This document shows positions 24,452-32,740 of a DNA stretch of 43,875 nt, in pieces. Numbering within the stretch: position 1 is the first letter of the stretch; every line of letters begins with the position of its first letter. The DNA comes from UBA9339 sp964535195 (GTDB lineage: Bacteria; Pseudomonadota; Gammaproteobacteria; UBA9339), in contig CAZHSI010000011.1 in the NCBI GenBank assembly GCA_964535195.1, positions 1 through 43,875 on the forward strand, given 5' to 3'. The notes below the pieces were generated by a model. That model did not search any database. It was not told where the DNA came from and saw only the letters and a list, made by a program, of their open reading frames with translations. A program made the translations under genes and the position numbers.

Positions 24452-24932
24452 TGAAGTAATTAAAAACCCTAAGATAAAACAATATACTATTTTTGGGATA
24501 TGTCAGCTGATAATAGTGATCTTAGCTTTATATTGCTACGACAGCTTTTTTAAACAAAAGATTGGGGTAGTAAATATAACAGGTATTACAGATGAGTTTA
24601 TTAAAACACAAAGTAGAAATAATATAACTCCTGAAGAACTTAAAAAGCGAGTACATGCTTTTGCCCTTTCTTTAGAAAAAGGACTTCATACTATTGGAAC
24701 TAAAAATCAAGTGGTTCTTATGCCAGCAGAGGCGGTGATAACCGGAGCTAATGATTATACTAAAGATGTGGTGCATTATCTCTCTAAAACGTTACCAAAC
24801 ATACCTTCAAACGAAGCATCGCAACCTAAAATACCAGAAGTAAAGCTAAATGATGTTGATCTTAAGGATAGACACGAAAATAGCGTATCTGGAGATAACA
24901 AATTAGAAGCAGGTATGCCCAAATCTACTTAA
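24435..24932 (+). CDS. trbI: TrbI-type F pilus assembly protein
   Basis: 165 residues from ATG 24435; the frame is open upstream to 24399 within traC, but the ATG gives a normal start. A single membrane helix (about 16-38) is followed by a periplasmic region with KIGVVNITGITDEFI, then VVLMPAEAVITGANDYTKDV, the TrbI_Ftype signature. The C-terminal ~45 residues are polar and probably unstructured. In F, TrbI affects pilus outgrowth and retraction. Between traC and traW, as in F. Confidence 0.85.
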   Translation: MLAKLNEVIKNPKIKQYTIFGICQLIIVILALYCYDSFFKQKIGVVNITGITDEFIKTQSRNNITPEELKKRVHAFALSLEKGLHTIGTKNQVVLMPAEAVITGANDYTKDVVHYLSKTLPNIPSNEASQPKIPEVKLNDVDLKDRHENSVSGDNKLEAGMPKST

Positions 24933-24946
24933 TTCTTTTGGATGAT

Positions 24947-25576
24947 ATGAATAAGGTTCTTAATACCATTTTATTAACTACACTTCTTAGTCTTGGTATA
25001 CCGACCTATGCTAAGGATTTGGGAAGGGTAGGGCAAGTCTACCCGATAAAAGAGATGGATCTTTTAGAGCTTATCCAAACTCGCTTAAAAACAATGCAAC
25101 AAAGTGGTGAATTAGAAAAGCTTCAGAAAGAGGCTGTAGAGAGAATAAAAAAGCATGCAGATCGTCCAACGCCAGTGAATAATATTTTACCTGCTACTAA
25201 ATACCGTAAATGGTTTATTGATCCTTCTACAGTTATTAGTAACGATATTAAAGATACTGAAGGAAAAGTGATTGCTAAAGCAGGGACAAGGATCAATCCG
25301 TTAAGGCACGTTTCTTTAAGATCAGTATTTTTGTTTTATGATGGTGATAATAAGTCTCAAGTTAGTTGGGCTTTAAAACAAAATGAACTGCTAAAAGGTA
25401 AAACTAAACTTATTTTAGTTAAAGGTTCTATTACCGAGCAATTTAAGATATTTAAAAAGAAGGTGCTATTTGATCAGCATGGAAGATTAGTTGATAGGTT
25501 TAAGATTCGACATACCCCGGCGCTTGCTATGCAGGATGGGATGCAGATACGGCTAGAGGAGATAGTGCCAACATGA
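24947..25576 (+). CDS. traW: TraW pilus assembly protein
   Basis: 209 residues from ATG 24947 (a TTG at 24938 is in frame). A signal peptide ends near TYA, then KDLGRVGQVYPIKEMDLLEL, the standard TraW mature start. RKWFIDPSTVISNDIKDTEG and the C-terminal DQHGRLVDRFKIRHTPALAM complete the match. It is a periplasmic partner of TraU, TrbC and TraF in pilus assembly. It overlaps traU by 4 bp (ATGA). Confidence 0.9.
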   Translation: MNKVLNTILLTTLLSLGIPTYAKDLGRVGQVYPIKEMDLLELIQTRLKTMQQSGELEKLQKEAVERIKKHADRPTPVNNILPATKYRKWFIDPSTVISNDIKDTEGKVIAKAGTRINPLRHVSLRSVFLFYDGDNKSQVSWALKQNELLKGKTKLILVKGSITEQFKIFKKKVLFDQHGRLVDRFKIRHTPALAMQDGMQIRLEEIVPT

Positions 25577-26565
25577 AGAAACTAACCCTTACTTTGCTAT
25601 TTGCAGTAATTGTTACTGTACCTTTTTCAGTACCAATATTTGCATCATGCTATGGTTCATTTGTTAATCCGATAACGGATGTCTGTTGGAGCTGTTTATT
25701 TCCTATGAGTATTGGTTCTATAGGAGCTTTTGGTAGTGATTTGCCTGATACAGATAATCCTGGTTCCCCGATTTGTATTTGTCCTGGTATTCCACCAAGG
25801 CCGGGAATCACTATAGGATTTTGGGAGCCAATTGCTTTAGTTGACGTTACAAGACACCCAGGATGTATGGTAAACCTTGGTGGGATAGAATTTCCAGTTG
25901 GCTCTGCAAGTGAAACGGGTTATACAGAAAGTGCTGATTCAAGTTTAAATAGTAGTTTTTATTATGTGCATTGGTATCACTATCCGCTAATTGCTTGGTT
26001 AAATATTATTACTGATGCCTTATGTATGGATTCAGCGCAATTTGATTTAGCCTATCTTACTGAAATTGATCCGATGTGGGACGATGACGAGGTATCTTTA
26101 ATTTTAAATCCTGAAGCTGTTATATTTGGTAATCCTATTTCTCAAGTAGCATGTGCAGCAGATGCTATTAAGTCTACGGTGGGTTTACCAATAGATACTC
26201 TTTTTTGGTGTGCTGGTAGTCATGGTTCTATGTATCCATTAAATGGGCATGTACAGGAACATGTTGGCGGTGTAGCAGCTAGTACTTTACTTGCAGAGCG
26301 TATGACTTACAAACTACATCGAGAGATTATCTTATGGGATAGTTCTCCTGATCTTTCCTATATTTGTCGACAACACGCTGTGCCAATATTACCTAAAAGC
26401 CGTTATAGATATCAGATGGTTAATCCGCTGCCTACCACAGGTTCAGGAGGGTGTTTTCCTTTTGGTCGTACAACTACTCGTTGGGGTTCTATGAAGGAAT
26501 TTCCGTATAAAGGAGAAGATTTTGGATATTTAATTTGGAGAAAGAGAAATTGCTGTGCGCTATAA
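25573..26565 (+). CDS. traU: TraU mating-pair and pilus assembly protein
   Basis: 330 residues with a signal peptide (about 1-24). Cysteine-rich, with the hallmark blocks NPITDVCWSCLFPMSIGS, PGCMVNLGG, YVHWYHYPLIAWL, ALCMDSAQFDLAYLTEIDP and FPYKGEDFGYLIWRKRNCC. It is a periplasmic, disulfide-dependent component of F-type systems needed for DNA transfer. Four-bp overlap with traW. In F the next gene is trbC; here traT and a toxin/immunity pair intervene. Confidence 0.94.
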   Translation: MKKLTLTLLFAVIVTVPFSVPIFASCYGSFVNPITDVCWSCLFPMSIGSIGAFGSDLPDTDNPGSPICICPGIPPRPGITIGFWEPIALVDVTRHPGCMVNLGGIEFPVGSASETGYTESADSSLNSSFYYVHWYHYPLIAWLNIITDALCMDSAQFDLAYLTEIDPMWDDDEVSLILNPEAVIFGNPISQVACAADAIKSTVGLPIDTLFWCAGSHGSMYPLNGHVQEHVGGVAASTLLAERMTYKLHREIILWDSSPDLSYICRQHAVPILPKSRYRYQMVNPLPTTGSGGCFPFGRTTTRWGSMKEFPYKGEDFGYLIWRKRNCCAL

Positions 26566-26616
26566 AAGCAAACAATAGTTGAGGTTATTAATAACAATAT
26601 TAATAAGGAGAGAAAG

Positions 26617-27351
26617 ATGTACAAAAAAATAATAGCAATATGTAGTGTTATAGTTTTGTTGTCGGGTTGTGCGGCAACACATACTTTGATTAGCAAAGGT
26701 AAGTTAGACGTGCAAACGAAGATGAGCGGTACTATCTTTTTAAATCCGGTAGAGGATTCGCAAAAGACGATCTATGTTCAAATTAAAAACACATCTGATA
26801 AACCTAATTTTAATGTTGATCGTAAGATCAGGTCTATCCTCGAAGGTAAAGGTTATGCAGTAGTTAGTAATTTAAATAAGGCGCATTACCTTTTACAAGC
26901 TAATATTTTACAAGTAGGCAAGGTAGATCCTTCAGCAGCTGAAAAGATGTTTATGGGTGGTTATGGCAGCAGCATCCAAGCTATTGGTGCAGGTGTTGCA
27001 GTAGGAGCATTAGCTGGTGGTAATACTAATAGTATACTTGCTGGTGGATTAATTGGTGGGATCGTAGATACGGTAGCCAATGCTGCAATTAAAGATGTTA
27101 CCTATACGGTAATTACTGATCTACAGATTTCAGAAAGAGTTGCGAAAGGAGCCAAGATTAAACAAACGGATGTTTCTGCTTTAGAGCAGGGTACAAGCTC
27201 TGTTAGTTTCCAAACTTCATCATCACAAGCAGGTTGGATGAAATATCAAACCCGGGTTATGTCTACTGCTAATAAAGTTAACCTGAATTTTAAGGATGCT
27301 TTGCCTTTATTAGAGGATGGCTTGGCTAATTCTATTTCCGGGATATTTTAA
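26617..27351 (+). CDS. traT: TraT surface-exclusion lipoprotein
   Basis: 244 residues. Lipoprotein signal ending LLSGC (Cys18), then segments very close to F TraT: GKLDVQTKMSGTIFLNP, YVQIKNTSDKPNF, YTVITDLQISERV, KYQTRVMSTANKVNLNFKDA and a hydrophobic glycine-rich middle. TraT blocks redundant mating between donor cells and gives serum resistance in enterobacteria. A good ribosome site (AAGGAGAG) lies upstream. The position is odd: in F it lies between traG and traD, here between traU and trbC. Confidence 0.95.
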   Translation: MYKKIIAICSVIVLLSGCAATHTLISKGKLDVQTKMSGTIFLNPVEDSQKTIYVQIKNTSDKPNFNVDRKIRSILEGKGYAVVSNLNKAHYLLQANILQVGKVDPSAAEKMFMGGYGSSIQAIGAGVAVGALAGGNTNSILAGGLIGGIVDTVANAAIKDVTYTVITDLQISERVAKGAKIKQTDVSALEQGTSSVSFQTSSSQAGWMKYQTRVMSTANKVNLNFKDALPLLEDGLANSISGIF

Positions 27352-27374
27352 TATTGTTTGAGCTAGAGATTAAA

Positions 27375-28367
27375 ATGAATAAACACATATCGCAGATAAG
27401 GAAACCATTTTTTTATAAGGTTCTTACATTAAATTTATTTCTTATGTTTTCTTCAATTTCTATATTTGCAGATTCACAAATATACGAAGAGCAGCAAGAA
27501 ATAATTGCCATGTCTGAAAGGGCTGTAAATCAGGAAACGAGTATAAGCAGTATATTTTATGCCTATATTATTATACCAGCAAAGTTTGTCGATAATGTTG
27601 TAACTGATGTTATTTCTATTGTAATTCCAATTAAAGGAGCAGCTGCTGCAACAACTAATCCACCGAAAAAGAGTATTCAAGAAGAGGTAATGGAAGCGAT
27701 TAGAGGAAGCGAAGAAAATATCAGAGTAAAAAATAGAGAAGCATATCTTGATGGACTTACAACGGGGCTTAATGTAGGAGGTAACTGGGAAAAGGCTATG
27801 GAGCATATGCAGGATCCAGAGCTTCAAAAGATAATGCAGAATGCTATGGGAATAATTAAAGCGCAGCAGCAGAATCCTGAGTTCCATAGTTTTTTACAAC
27901 AACAAGCGCAAACAAGACAAAAGCTGCAAACAGATGCAAAGCTATTAAACTTGTTTAACACAAACTCAGAGCAGGTTAAAGAATATTATAGGAATAACCC
28001 TTCTGAGCTCAAAAAGATTTTTGAGCAAATTATAAATAGCGATCTAGCGCAGGAGCTTAAAGATAAAGCCCAAGTGATGCTTGATATTTTAAATACTAAT
28101 GCGGCAAGACTGAATCCTCAGGAAATAGTAGAACTATTTACTAAGTCTATAAAAAATGGAGGTGCGGCTTTAATTGTTTGTCAGACCATATGCACTGGCT
28201 CTGGGACTTTTATGGCTGGAGTTGCTACTGGTGGTGCTGCGCTATTGCCGGGGTTTGGTGCTAGTTTAGCGGAATATAGTGCGTTATGTGGAAATCTAGG
28301 AGGTATTACTGCTGCAGCAACAGCAGTAGGTAACATGTATTTTAAAGAGGGAAGCGGTTCCGAATAG
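27375..28367 (+). CDS. Secreted protein of unknown function, N-terminal part of a split toxin gene
   Basis: 330 residues from ATG 27375 (TTG at 27354 is in frame). A long signal peptide (about 1-33, hydrophobic VLTLNLFLMFSSISIFA) is followed by an alpha-helical, Gln/Glu-rich region (about 85-260), then a hydrophobic small-residue C-terminus with three cysteines (ALIVCQTICTGSGTFMAG onward). I do not recognise a family. The stop is TAG at 28365-28367, but the same frame carries on beyond it into a colicin-E3-like domain, with a second TAG at 28410-28412. It is most simply the delivery part of a toxin whose catalytic end has been cut off by mutation. Located between traT and a probable immunity gene. 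Confidence 0.65.
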   Translation: MNKHISQIRKPFFYKVLTLNLFLMFSSISIFADSQIYEEQQEIIAMSERAVNQETSISSIFYAYIIIPAKFVDNVVTDVISIVIPIKGAAAATTNPPKKSIQEEVMEAIRGSEENIRVKNREAYLDGLTTGLNVGGNWEKAMEHMQDPELQKIMQNAMGIIKAQQQNPEFHSFLQQQAQTRQKLQTDAKLLNLFNTNSEQVKEYYRNNPSELKKIFEQIINSDLAQELKDKAQVMLDILNTNAARLNPQEIVELFTKSIKNGGAALIVCQTICTGSGTFMAGVATGGAALLPGFGASLAEYSALCGNLGGITAAATAVGNMYFKEGSGSE

Positions 28368-28589
28368 AAGCCTCGTGTTACAAATCCAAGCAAAGCAGAA
28401 AGTAAGGTTTAGCAGGAATTCGAAAATTATAAAGAGGGTATAAAAACAAACGGTTTATCAGGTAAGGATAGAGAATATTATCAATGGGATTATACTCATA
28501 ATGATATAGAAGTATACGACAGAAATATGAAACATTTGGGGTCGAAGGACCCTACAACTGGAAAAATGATTAAACCTCCAAAACATTAG
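28368..28589 (+). pseudogene. Colicin-E3-like ribosome-inactivating domain, cut off by in-frame TAG codons
   Basis: In frame with the preceding gene (28365 TAG, 28410 TAG, real end TAG 28587-28589). After the second TAG, 58 codons read QEFENYKEGIKTNGLSGKDR then EYYQWDYTHNDIEVYDRN, MKHLGSKDPTTGKMIKPPKH. This matches the C-terminal 16S rRNase of colicin E3 (YEWDSQHGELE and HLGSFDPKTG). The catalytic Asp, His and Glu of E3 (Asp510, His513, Glu517) align with Asp at 28488, His at 28497 and Glu at 28509 at the same spacing. The E3 tail with catalytic Arg545 is absent, since the frame ends at PPKH. No start codon with a ribosome site is evident, so it is probably silent unless TAG is read through. 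Confidence 0.72.
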
Positions 28590-28603
28590 ATGAGAAAACA
28601 AAT

Positions 28604-29017
28604 ATGAAGAAAAATATTAAACAAAAAGTTTTGGTTTTAACAAAACCTGCGAATAGCAATAGTGTTAGCAATCAAGATCATTTTATTTGTGCTCATATTG
28701 CAGAGGAAATAACAAAATCTTGTAATGTTCATTCAAGCCCACTAGATTGCCCAGATTTTCTTGTTGTATATGTTCCTGAATATAGAGAATACGGACTTCC
28801 TATAAGGGATGGCAAAAATTCTTCCGCCAGTTCTTATGTGGTAATTAATTATTGCCCATGGTGTGGCAAAAAACTGCCTATTAGCTTAAGAGAAAAATAC
28901 TTCGATATATTAGAAAAAGAATACGGGTTAGATATTGCTTTGGGTGACATTGAGGATAATCCAAATATCCCTGAGGAATTTAAATCAGATGAGTGGTGGA
29001 AAAAAAGGAAGCTATAG
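28604..29017 (+). CDS. Probable immunity protein with zinc-ribbon-like cysteines
   Basis: 137 residues. The order of conserved blocks is AEEITKSCNVHSSPLDCPDF, EYGLPIRDG, YCPWCGKKLPISLREKYFDI then LEKEYGLDIALGDI. This pattern (C..H..CPD, yG.xI.DG, CPWCG.kLP) belongs to a small family of uncharacterised proteins often found next to toxin genes; DUF6980 is my recollection of the label. It starts 14 bp after the colicin-E3-like domain in the same direction, the classic position of an immunity gene. Unlike the toxin domain, this frame is intact, so it may persist to protect against related toxins. Function is inferred from context. Confidence 0.6.
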   Translation: MKKNIKQKVLVLTKPANSNSVSNQDHFICAHIAEEITKSCNVHSSPLDCPDFLVVYVPEYREYGLPIRDGKNSSASSYVVINYCPWCGKKLPISLREKYFDILEKEYGLDIALGDIEDNPNIPEEFKSDEWWKKRKL

Positions 29018-29165
29018 CTATCTGAAGGAAGCTGGTTGAGGCTGGTTAGTTGTTTTAGTAAAAAATACGCCAGTATAAAGAGATAAAAACAGAAAATTAA
29101 TATGCCAATAATTACTTGCACTTATAAAATAAATAATTGGTTGCTGTGTCAGGAGCAAACTGCTT

Positions 29166-29846
29166 ATGAATAGTAAGCGTAATTTAAAATTAGCGACATG
29201 TTTTTTATCTATTATCTTGCTAGCTAGTCAAGCTATCTTTGCCAGAGAGGACTATGCAGCTTATGCAAAAGAGCAGCAGGAAAAGGCTCAAACTTTAATT
29301 ACTCTCCATAAAACTGAAATACAAGAAATAATTAAACAAGTTGATAAAAGGCAGCAAGAGCCAGATATTCAGAGTGTTAAGCAAGAGATGATCTCTGTTG
29401 CAAAAGGACAATGTCTTGTCAAAGATACAGGGAATTTTAAAGCTAATAAGGTTCAAGCTGCTGGATCAACGCCGATATTAATTTTTGTGTCTTTTTCCAT
29501 GCCAAAGGAAAGTATCAAAGGTTGGATTAACCAGGCCAGAAAAATCAATGCTGCAGTTTATATAAGAGGTTTGGTAAATAATTCGTTTAAGGATACTACC
29601 TTAGCTGTGCACGAACTAGTGAAGGAGCAGCCAGGTGGTTTACTGATTGATCCTACGCTTTTTAAAAAATACGCAGTTACTCAGGTGCCAGCAGTTGTTG
29701 TAACTAGTGGTAATGATTTTGATGTTATTTACGGTGATGTAACTCTTGATTATGCGTTAAAAAAGATCAATGACGTGACAGGATCAAGAAACAACTTTTT
29801 ATTGGATGCTATTAGTAAGCTAAAAAAACTTAATGGTATTAGTTAA
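29166..29846 (+). CDS. trbC: TrbC-type pilus assembly protein
   Basis: 226 residues with a signal peptide (about 1-27). A coiled segment (30-75) is followed by the TrbC_Ftype thioredoxin-like domain: ILIFVSFSMPKESIKGWINQ, YIRGLVNNSFKDT, and VTQVPAVVVTSGNDFDVIYG with DVTLDYALKKI. No CxxC motif. It works with TraW and TraU in the periplasm. Its last base overlaps the ATG of the first traN part. Confidence 0.9.
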   Translation: MNSKRNLKLATCFLSIILLASQAIFAREDYAAYAKEQQEKAQTLITLHKTEIQEIIKQVDKRQQEPDIQSVKQEMISVAKGQCLVKDTGNFKANKVQAAGSTPILIFVSFSMPKESIKGWINQARKINAAVYIRGLVNNSFKDTTLAVHELVKEQPGGLLIDPTLFKKYAVTQVPAVVVTSGNDFDVIYGDVTLDYALKKINDVTGSRNNFLLDAISKLKKLNGIS

Positions 29847-30988
29847 TGAAAATATTTTTATTAACATGTTCAATCTTTATTTCTGCTCAAACCATTGCGC
29901 AAAGTTCGCTTAACGATGCTTATAGTGAAGGTTTAAAGCAAGGGCAGGGGAATATACAAAAATCGGTAACCAGCGTACAAGATTTTAATCCATCTGAAAC
30001 ATTTAAAGACAAGGGTGGTAAAAGCTATTTTACAGAAAATCCACCACAAATAAGTTATTACCAAAAAGTTGAGCAAGGGAACAAAGATATTTTAGAAGAT
30101 TCTGGAAGAAAGTATGTTGATAGCAATGAGATAACAAATGAAGCGACAGCCGCGGTATGGAAATCTTTTGGTAACCCAAAAATAAAATTAGACCCAAATG
30201 AACCATTTTTTGATAAATCTCGTGAAATCATTAAAAATTCCGCGGCTATCGTTACTGGGGTTTCAAGTAAACCAGGCGAGATTGTTAAGGAAGGTGGTAC
30301 GGCAGGAGTAAATTGCCAAGAATCTAAAATCTGTAGAATTGATTACATTAAAAAAACATGTAATGAAGAAATAAGGCCTTTAAAAAAGGCATGTGAAAAA
30401 ATTCCCAAAATTAATACAGCAATAGATAGAACTGTATTTCCAAACTGTCAAAGGTTGGTTGTAGTGCAAAATTTTCGTATTAGTTGTCCTCCAGGGTATG
30501 GAGAGATTGCATATAGTGACATGATTAATAATAGCCAAAGTGATGATGTACGTTTATGCGTAAAAAACATAGGAGAAAATGAAGGTTATGAGTGTCATGG
30601 AGGGTATTCGGTATACGGGGTATATACTAGTACTAGTAATAGGAGGACTATAGGACCTGGAAGAGGAGTAGTACCTAAAAACCTGCGTGGCCGCATAAAA
30701 TTTAGCAATTGTTATACTGGTAATATGGTTGTAACTATTGTTAATGAAACGTCGGGAGAGACGCTTTGTAATAAATGTCAGTTTGGTGAAGGGCAAGTTT
30801 TTGATTTAGGAGTATCTGAAAATCAAGATAGAACTTTTAGATTCGATGTCGATACTAGCAGGACTAAAGGGTTTTGGCGCTCATATGGAAGTGGTATTGG
30901 TGTAATAGTCTTATATGTAGATCGTGTAAGCGAGAAAAAGACAGCTACTTTTGATTCTTGGACGGAGGTAAACTGCCATGAGAGCTAA
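29846..30988 (+). CDS. traN: TraN, N-terminal half as a separate secreted protein
   Basis: 380 residues with a signal peptide (MKIFLLTCSIFISAQTIAQ). The sequence covers the N-terminal and middle part of a TraN-like mating-pair stabilisation protein: SLNDAYSEGLKQGQGNI, FNPSETFKDKGG, then a cysteine region (CRIDYIKKTCNEEIRPLKKAC and CPPGYG). A beta-rich segment follows (about 290-375). The conserved TraN C-terminus is missing here and is encoded by the next gene, which overlaps by 11 bp and has its own signal peptide. TraN is an outer-membrane protein that contacts the recipient cell. Confidence 0.75.
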   Translation: MKIFLLTCSIFISAQTIAQSSLNDAYSEGLKQGQGNIQKSVTSVQDFNPSETFKDKGGKSYFTENPPQISYYQKVEQGNKDILEDSGRKYVDSNEITNEATAAVWKSFGNPKIKLDPNEPFFDKSREIIKNSAAIVTGVSSKPGEIVKEGGTAGVNCQESKICRIDYIKKTCNEEIRPLKKACEKIPKINTAIDRTVFPNCQRLVVVQNFRISCPPGYGEIAYSDMINNSQSDDVRLCVKNIGENEGYECHGGYSVYGVYTSTSNRRTIGPGRGVVPKNLRGRIKFSNCYTGNMVVTIVNETSGETLCNKCQFGEGQVFDLGVSENQDRTFRFDVDTSRTKGFWRSYGSGIGVIVLYVDRVSEKKTATFDSWTEVNCHES

Positions 30989-31976
30989 TCCTATTTTTTT
31001 AATGGTCCTAATTTTTATTACCAAAATCGTTATAGCCGATGTCACCTGTACTAATCCAAAAGATGAATGTGTAGAACCTGGTGGGACAAGAATGGTTGGA
31101 CTCAATAACGATATTCCTCTTTATCTGCCATGTTGGCGTTACAAAACTACTTATGAGTGTAAAGCAACATCTGATAATAACTGTAAGCAGCTTGCAGCCG
31201 AAGGCTGTTCTCCAACAACTGCGACTTGTAGAACTATGTGGTCTGGGGTTTGTGCGGTACAAGACGTTATATATGACTGTCCTACAAGGAAATGTGATGG
31301 TCATGGGATAGTTTGTAATGATGGTACGGGGTTTTGTTTGAATGGAAATTGTATGGCACAGGAAAGAAGTAAAGATGGAGATATGTATAAAGCCTTAGCA
31401 GCATTATCTGCTGCAGCAGAAGCTTCTAAATCGTATGTTAAAGATTTGGTTATTTTTAAGGGAGAGCCTTCTGAGTGCTCTAAAAACGTTACTGGTTTTA
31501 AAAACTGTTGTAAGAGCCATGCTACAGGATGGGGTGAAGGGATTTTAGCAGAGTGTAGTGAGGAAGAGGAAAAGTTAGCACGGCAAAAAGATGCAGGTCT
31601 TGCTATTGAGATAGGGGAATATTGTTATAACAAAGTTGCTGGAGTATGTACTTCCAAGCATGTGGTGTACTGTGTATTTGGTTCTAAATTAGGACGTATA
31701 ATAAGAGCTGCTGGCAAGGCACAATTAGGCTTAGGGTTTGGTAGTCCGGAACATCCAAGTTGTCGTGGTCTTATTCCTGAAGAGCTACAACAACTAGATT
31801 TTAGTAAGGTTGATTTCAGTGAGTTTTACGATGAGATCAAACAAAAACAAAATATACAACTGTCTGATAAAGTAAATCCGATGTTGCAGCAAAAGGTTGA
31901 AGGATTAAAAGAAAAGCTGCATGTGGAAAGGCAAGAAAAAATTAAAAAAGCAGACGAGTTACGGGTGAGAACATGA
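30978..31976 (+). CDS. traN: TraN, C-terminal half with its own signal peptide
   Basis: 332 residues. A good signal peptide (MRANPIFLMVLIFITKIVIA) leads a cysteine-rich domain that includes the conserved TraN C-terminal block: FKGEPSECSKNVTGFKNCCK, EIGEYCYNKVAGVC, VYCVFGSKLGRIIRAAGKAQ, then HPSCRGLIPEELQQLDFSKV and DFSEFYDEI. The ATG lies inside the end of the first half and the two frames differ, so this is not a read-through product. It likely pairs through disulfides or contacts with the N-terminal half in the outer membrane. Overlaps traF by 4 bp. Confidence 0.82.
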   Translation: MRANPIFLMVLIFITKIVIADVTCTNPKDECVEPGGTRMVGLNNDIPLYLPCWRYKTTYECKATSDNNCKQLAAEGCSPTTATCRTMWSGVCAVQDVIYDCPTRKCDGHGIVCNDGTGFCLNGNCMAQERSKDGDMYKALAALSAAAEASKSYVKDLVIFKGEPSECSKNVTGFKNCCKSHATGWGEGILAECSEEEEKLARQKDAGLAIEIGEYCYNKVAGVCTSKHVVYCVFGSKLGRIIRAAGKAQLGLGFGSPEHPSCRGLIPEELQQLDFSKVDFSEFYDEIKQKQNIQLSDKVNPMLQQKVEGLKEKLHVERQEKIKKADELRVRT

Positions 31977-32740
31977 TTATTAGAATATCACCTAGGTTAG
32001 CACTGTATTTACTAATTATCTTGACTTTACCTTTTTGCGTCCAAAAAGCTGATGCTAAATTTTATGAAGACCATGCAGAAGGGTGGCATTGGTATAAAAA
32101 TAATATAGAAGAAGATACTCAAGATAAAGCAAAAGAAGCTAATGACCCAGTAGTACAAATGAAAGCTGTAAGAGCTGCTATCGAGCGCTCCTTAGACACG
32201 GCTATTTTATATCCTACTGATGCTAATGTTAGAAACTATATTGTATTGCAAAACCGTCTAAGTAACCAAGCAAGTATATTTTCTGGGGTATGGAAAAAAG
32301 TTTTATTGGAAAACCCTAGTCTTGATTATTCCTTAGTACATCCTACTAATACTTTAGCAAGAAGGGTAGATTTAGATAATCAACATAAACTTGAAGAAGA
32401 AGCTATAGCAAGATTTGCCAAAGATGGTGGGTTATTTTTCTTTTATAGTAGTTCTTGTATTTACTGTCGTAAATTTGCTCCTATGCTTAAAAACTTTTCT
32501 ACTAAGTATAGAATAAACATTATTCCTATAACCTTAGATGGTGGCGTTCTCCCAGAATTTCCAAACTCTAAGATAGATAAAGGGCAGGCGGCTAAGTTCA
32601 ATATAACGATTGAACCCTCACTTTATGCCGTAAATCCATATACTGGTAAAGCATATCCCATTAGTCATGGCGTAATTAGTGAATATGATTTACGTAAGCG
32701 CATCCTAGATATATCTCGAAACTTTCTGGGAGGAGCATAA
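31973..32740 (+). CDS. traF: TraF thioredoxin-fold pilus assembly protein
   Basis: 255 residues with a signal peptide (ending DAKF). TraF pattern: FYEDHAEGWHWYKN, VWKKVLLENPSLDYSLVHPT, then a thioredoxin-like domain with FFFYSSSCIYCRKFAPML (Cys162 and Cys165). F plasmid TraF lacks the CxxC and relies on TrbB; the CxxC here suggests this TraF acts as its own disulfide oxidase or isomerase for cysteine-rich TraU, TraN and TraH. No trbB gene is seen. One-base overlap with traH. Confidence 0.9.
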   Translation: MIIRISPRLALYLLIILTLPFCVQKADAKFYEDHAEGWHWYKNNIEEDTQDKAKEANDPVVQMKAVRAAIERSLDTAILYPTDANVRNYIVLQNRLSNQASIFSGVWKKVLLENPSLDYSLVHPTNTLARRVDLDNQHKLEEEAIARFAKDGGLFFFYSSSCIYCRKFAPMLKNFSTKYRINIIPITLDGGVLPEFPNSKIDKGQAAKFNITIEPSLYAVNPYTGKAYPISHGVISEYDLRKRILDISRNFLGGA

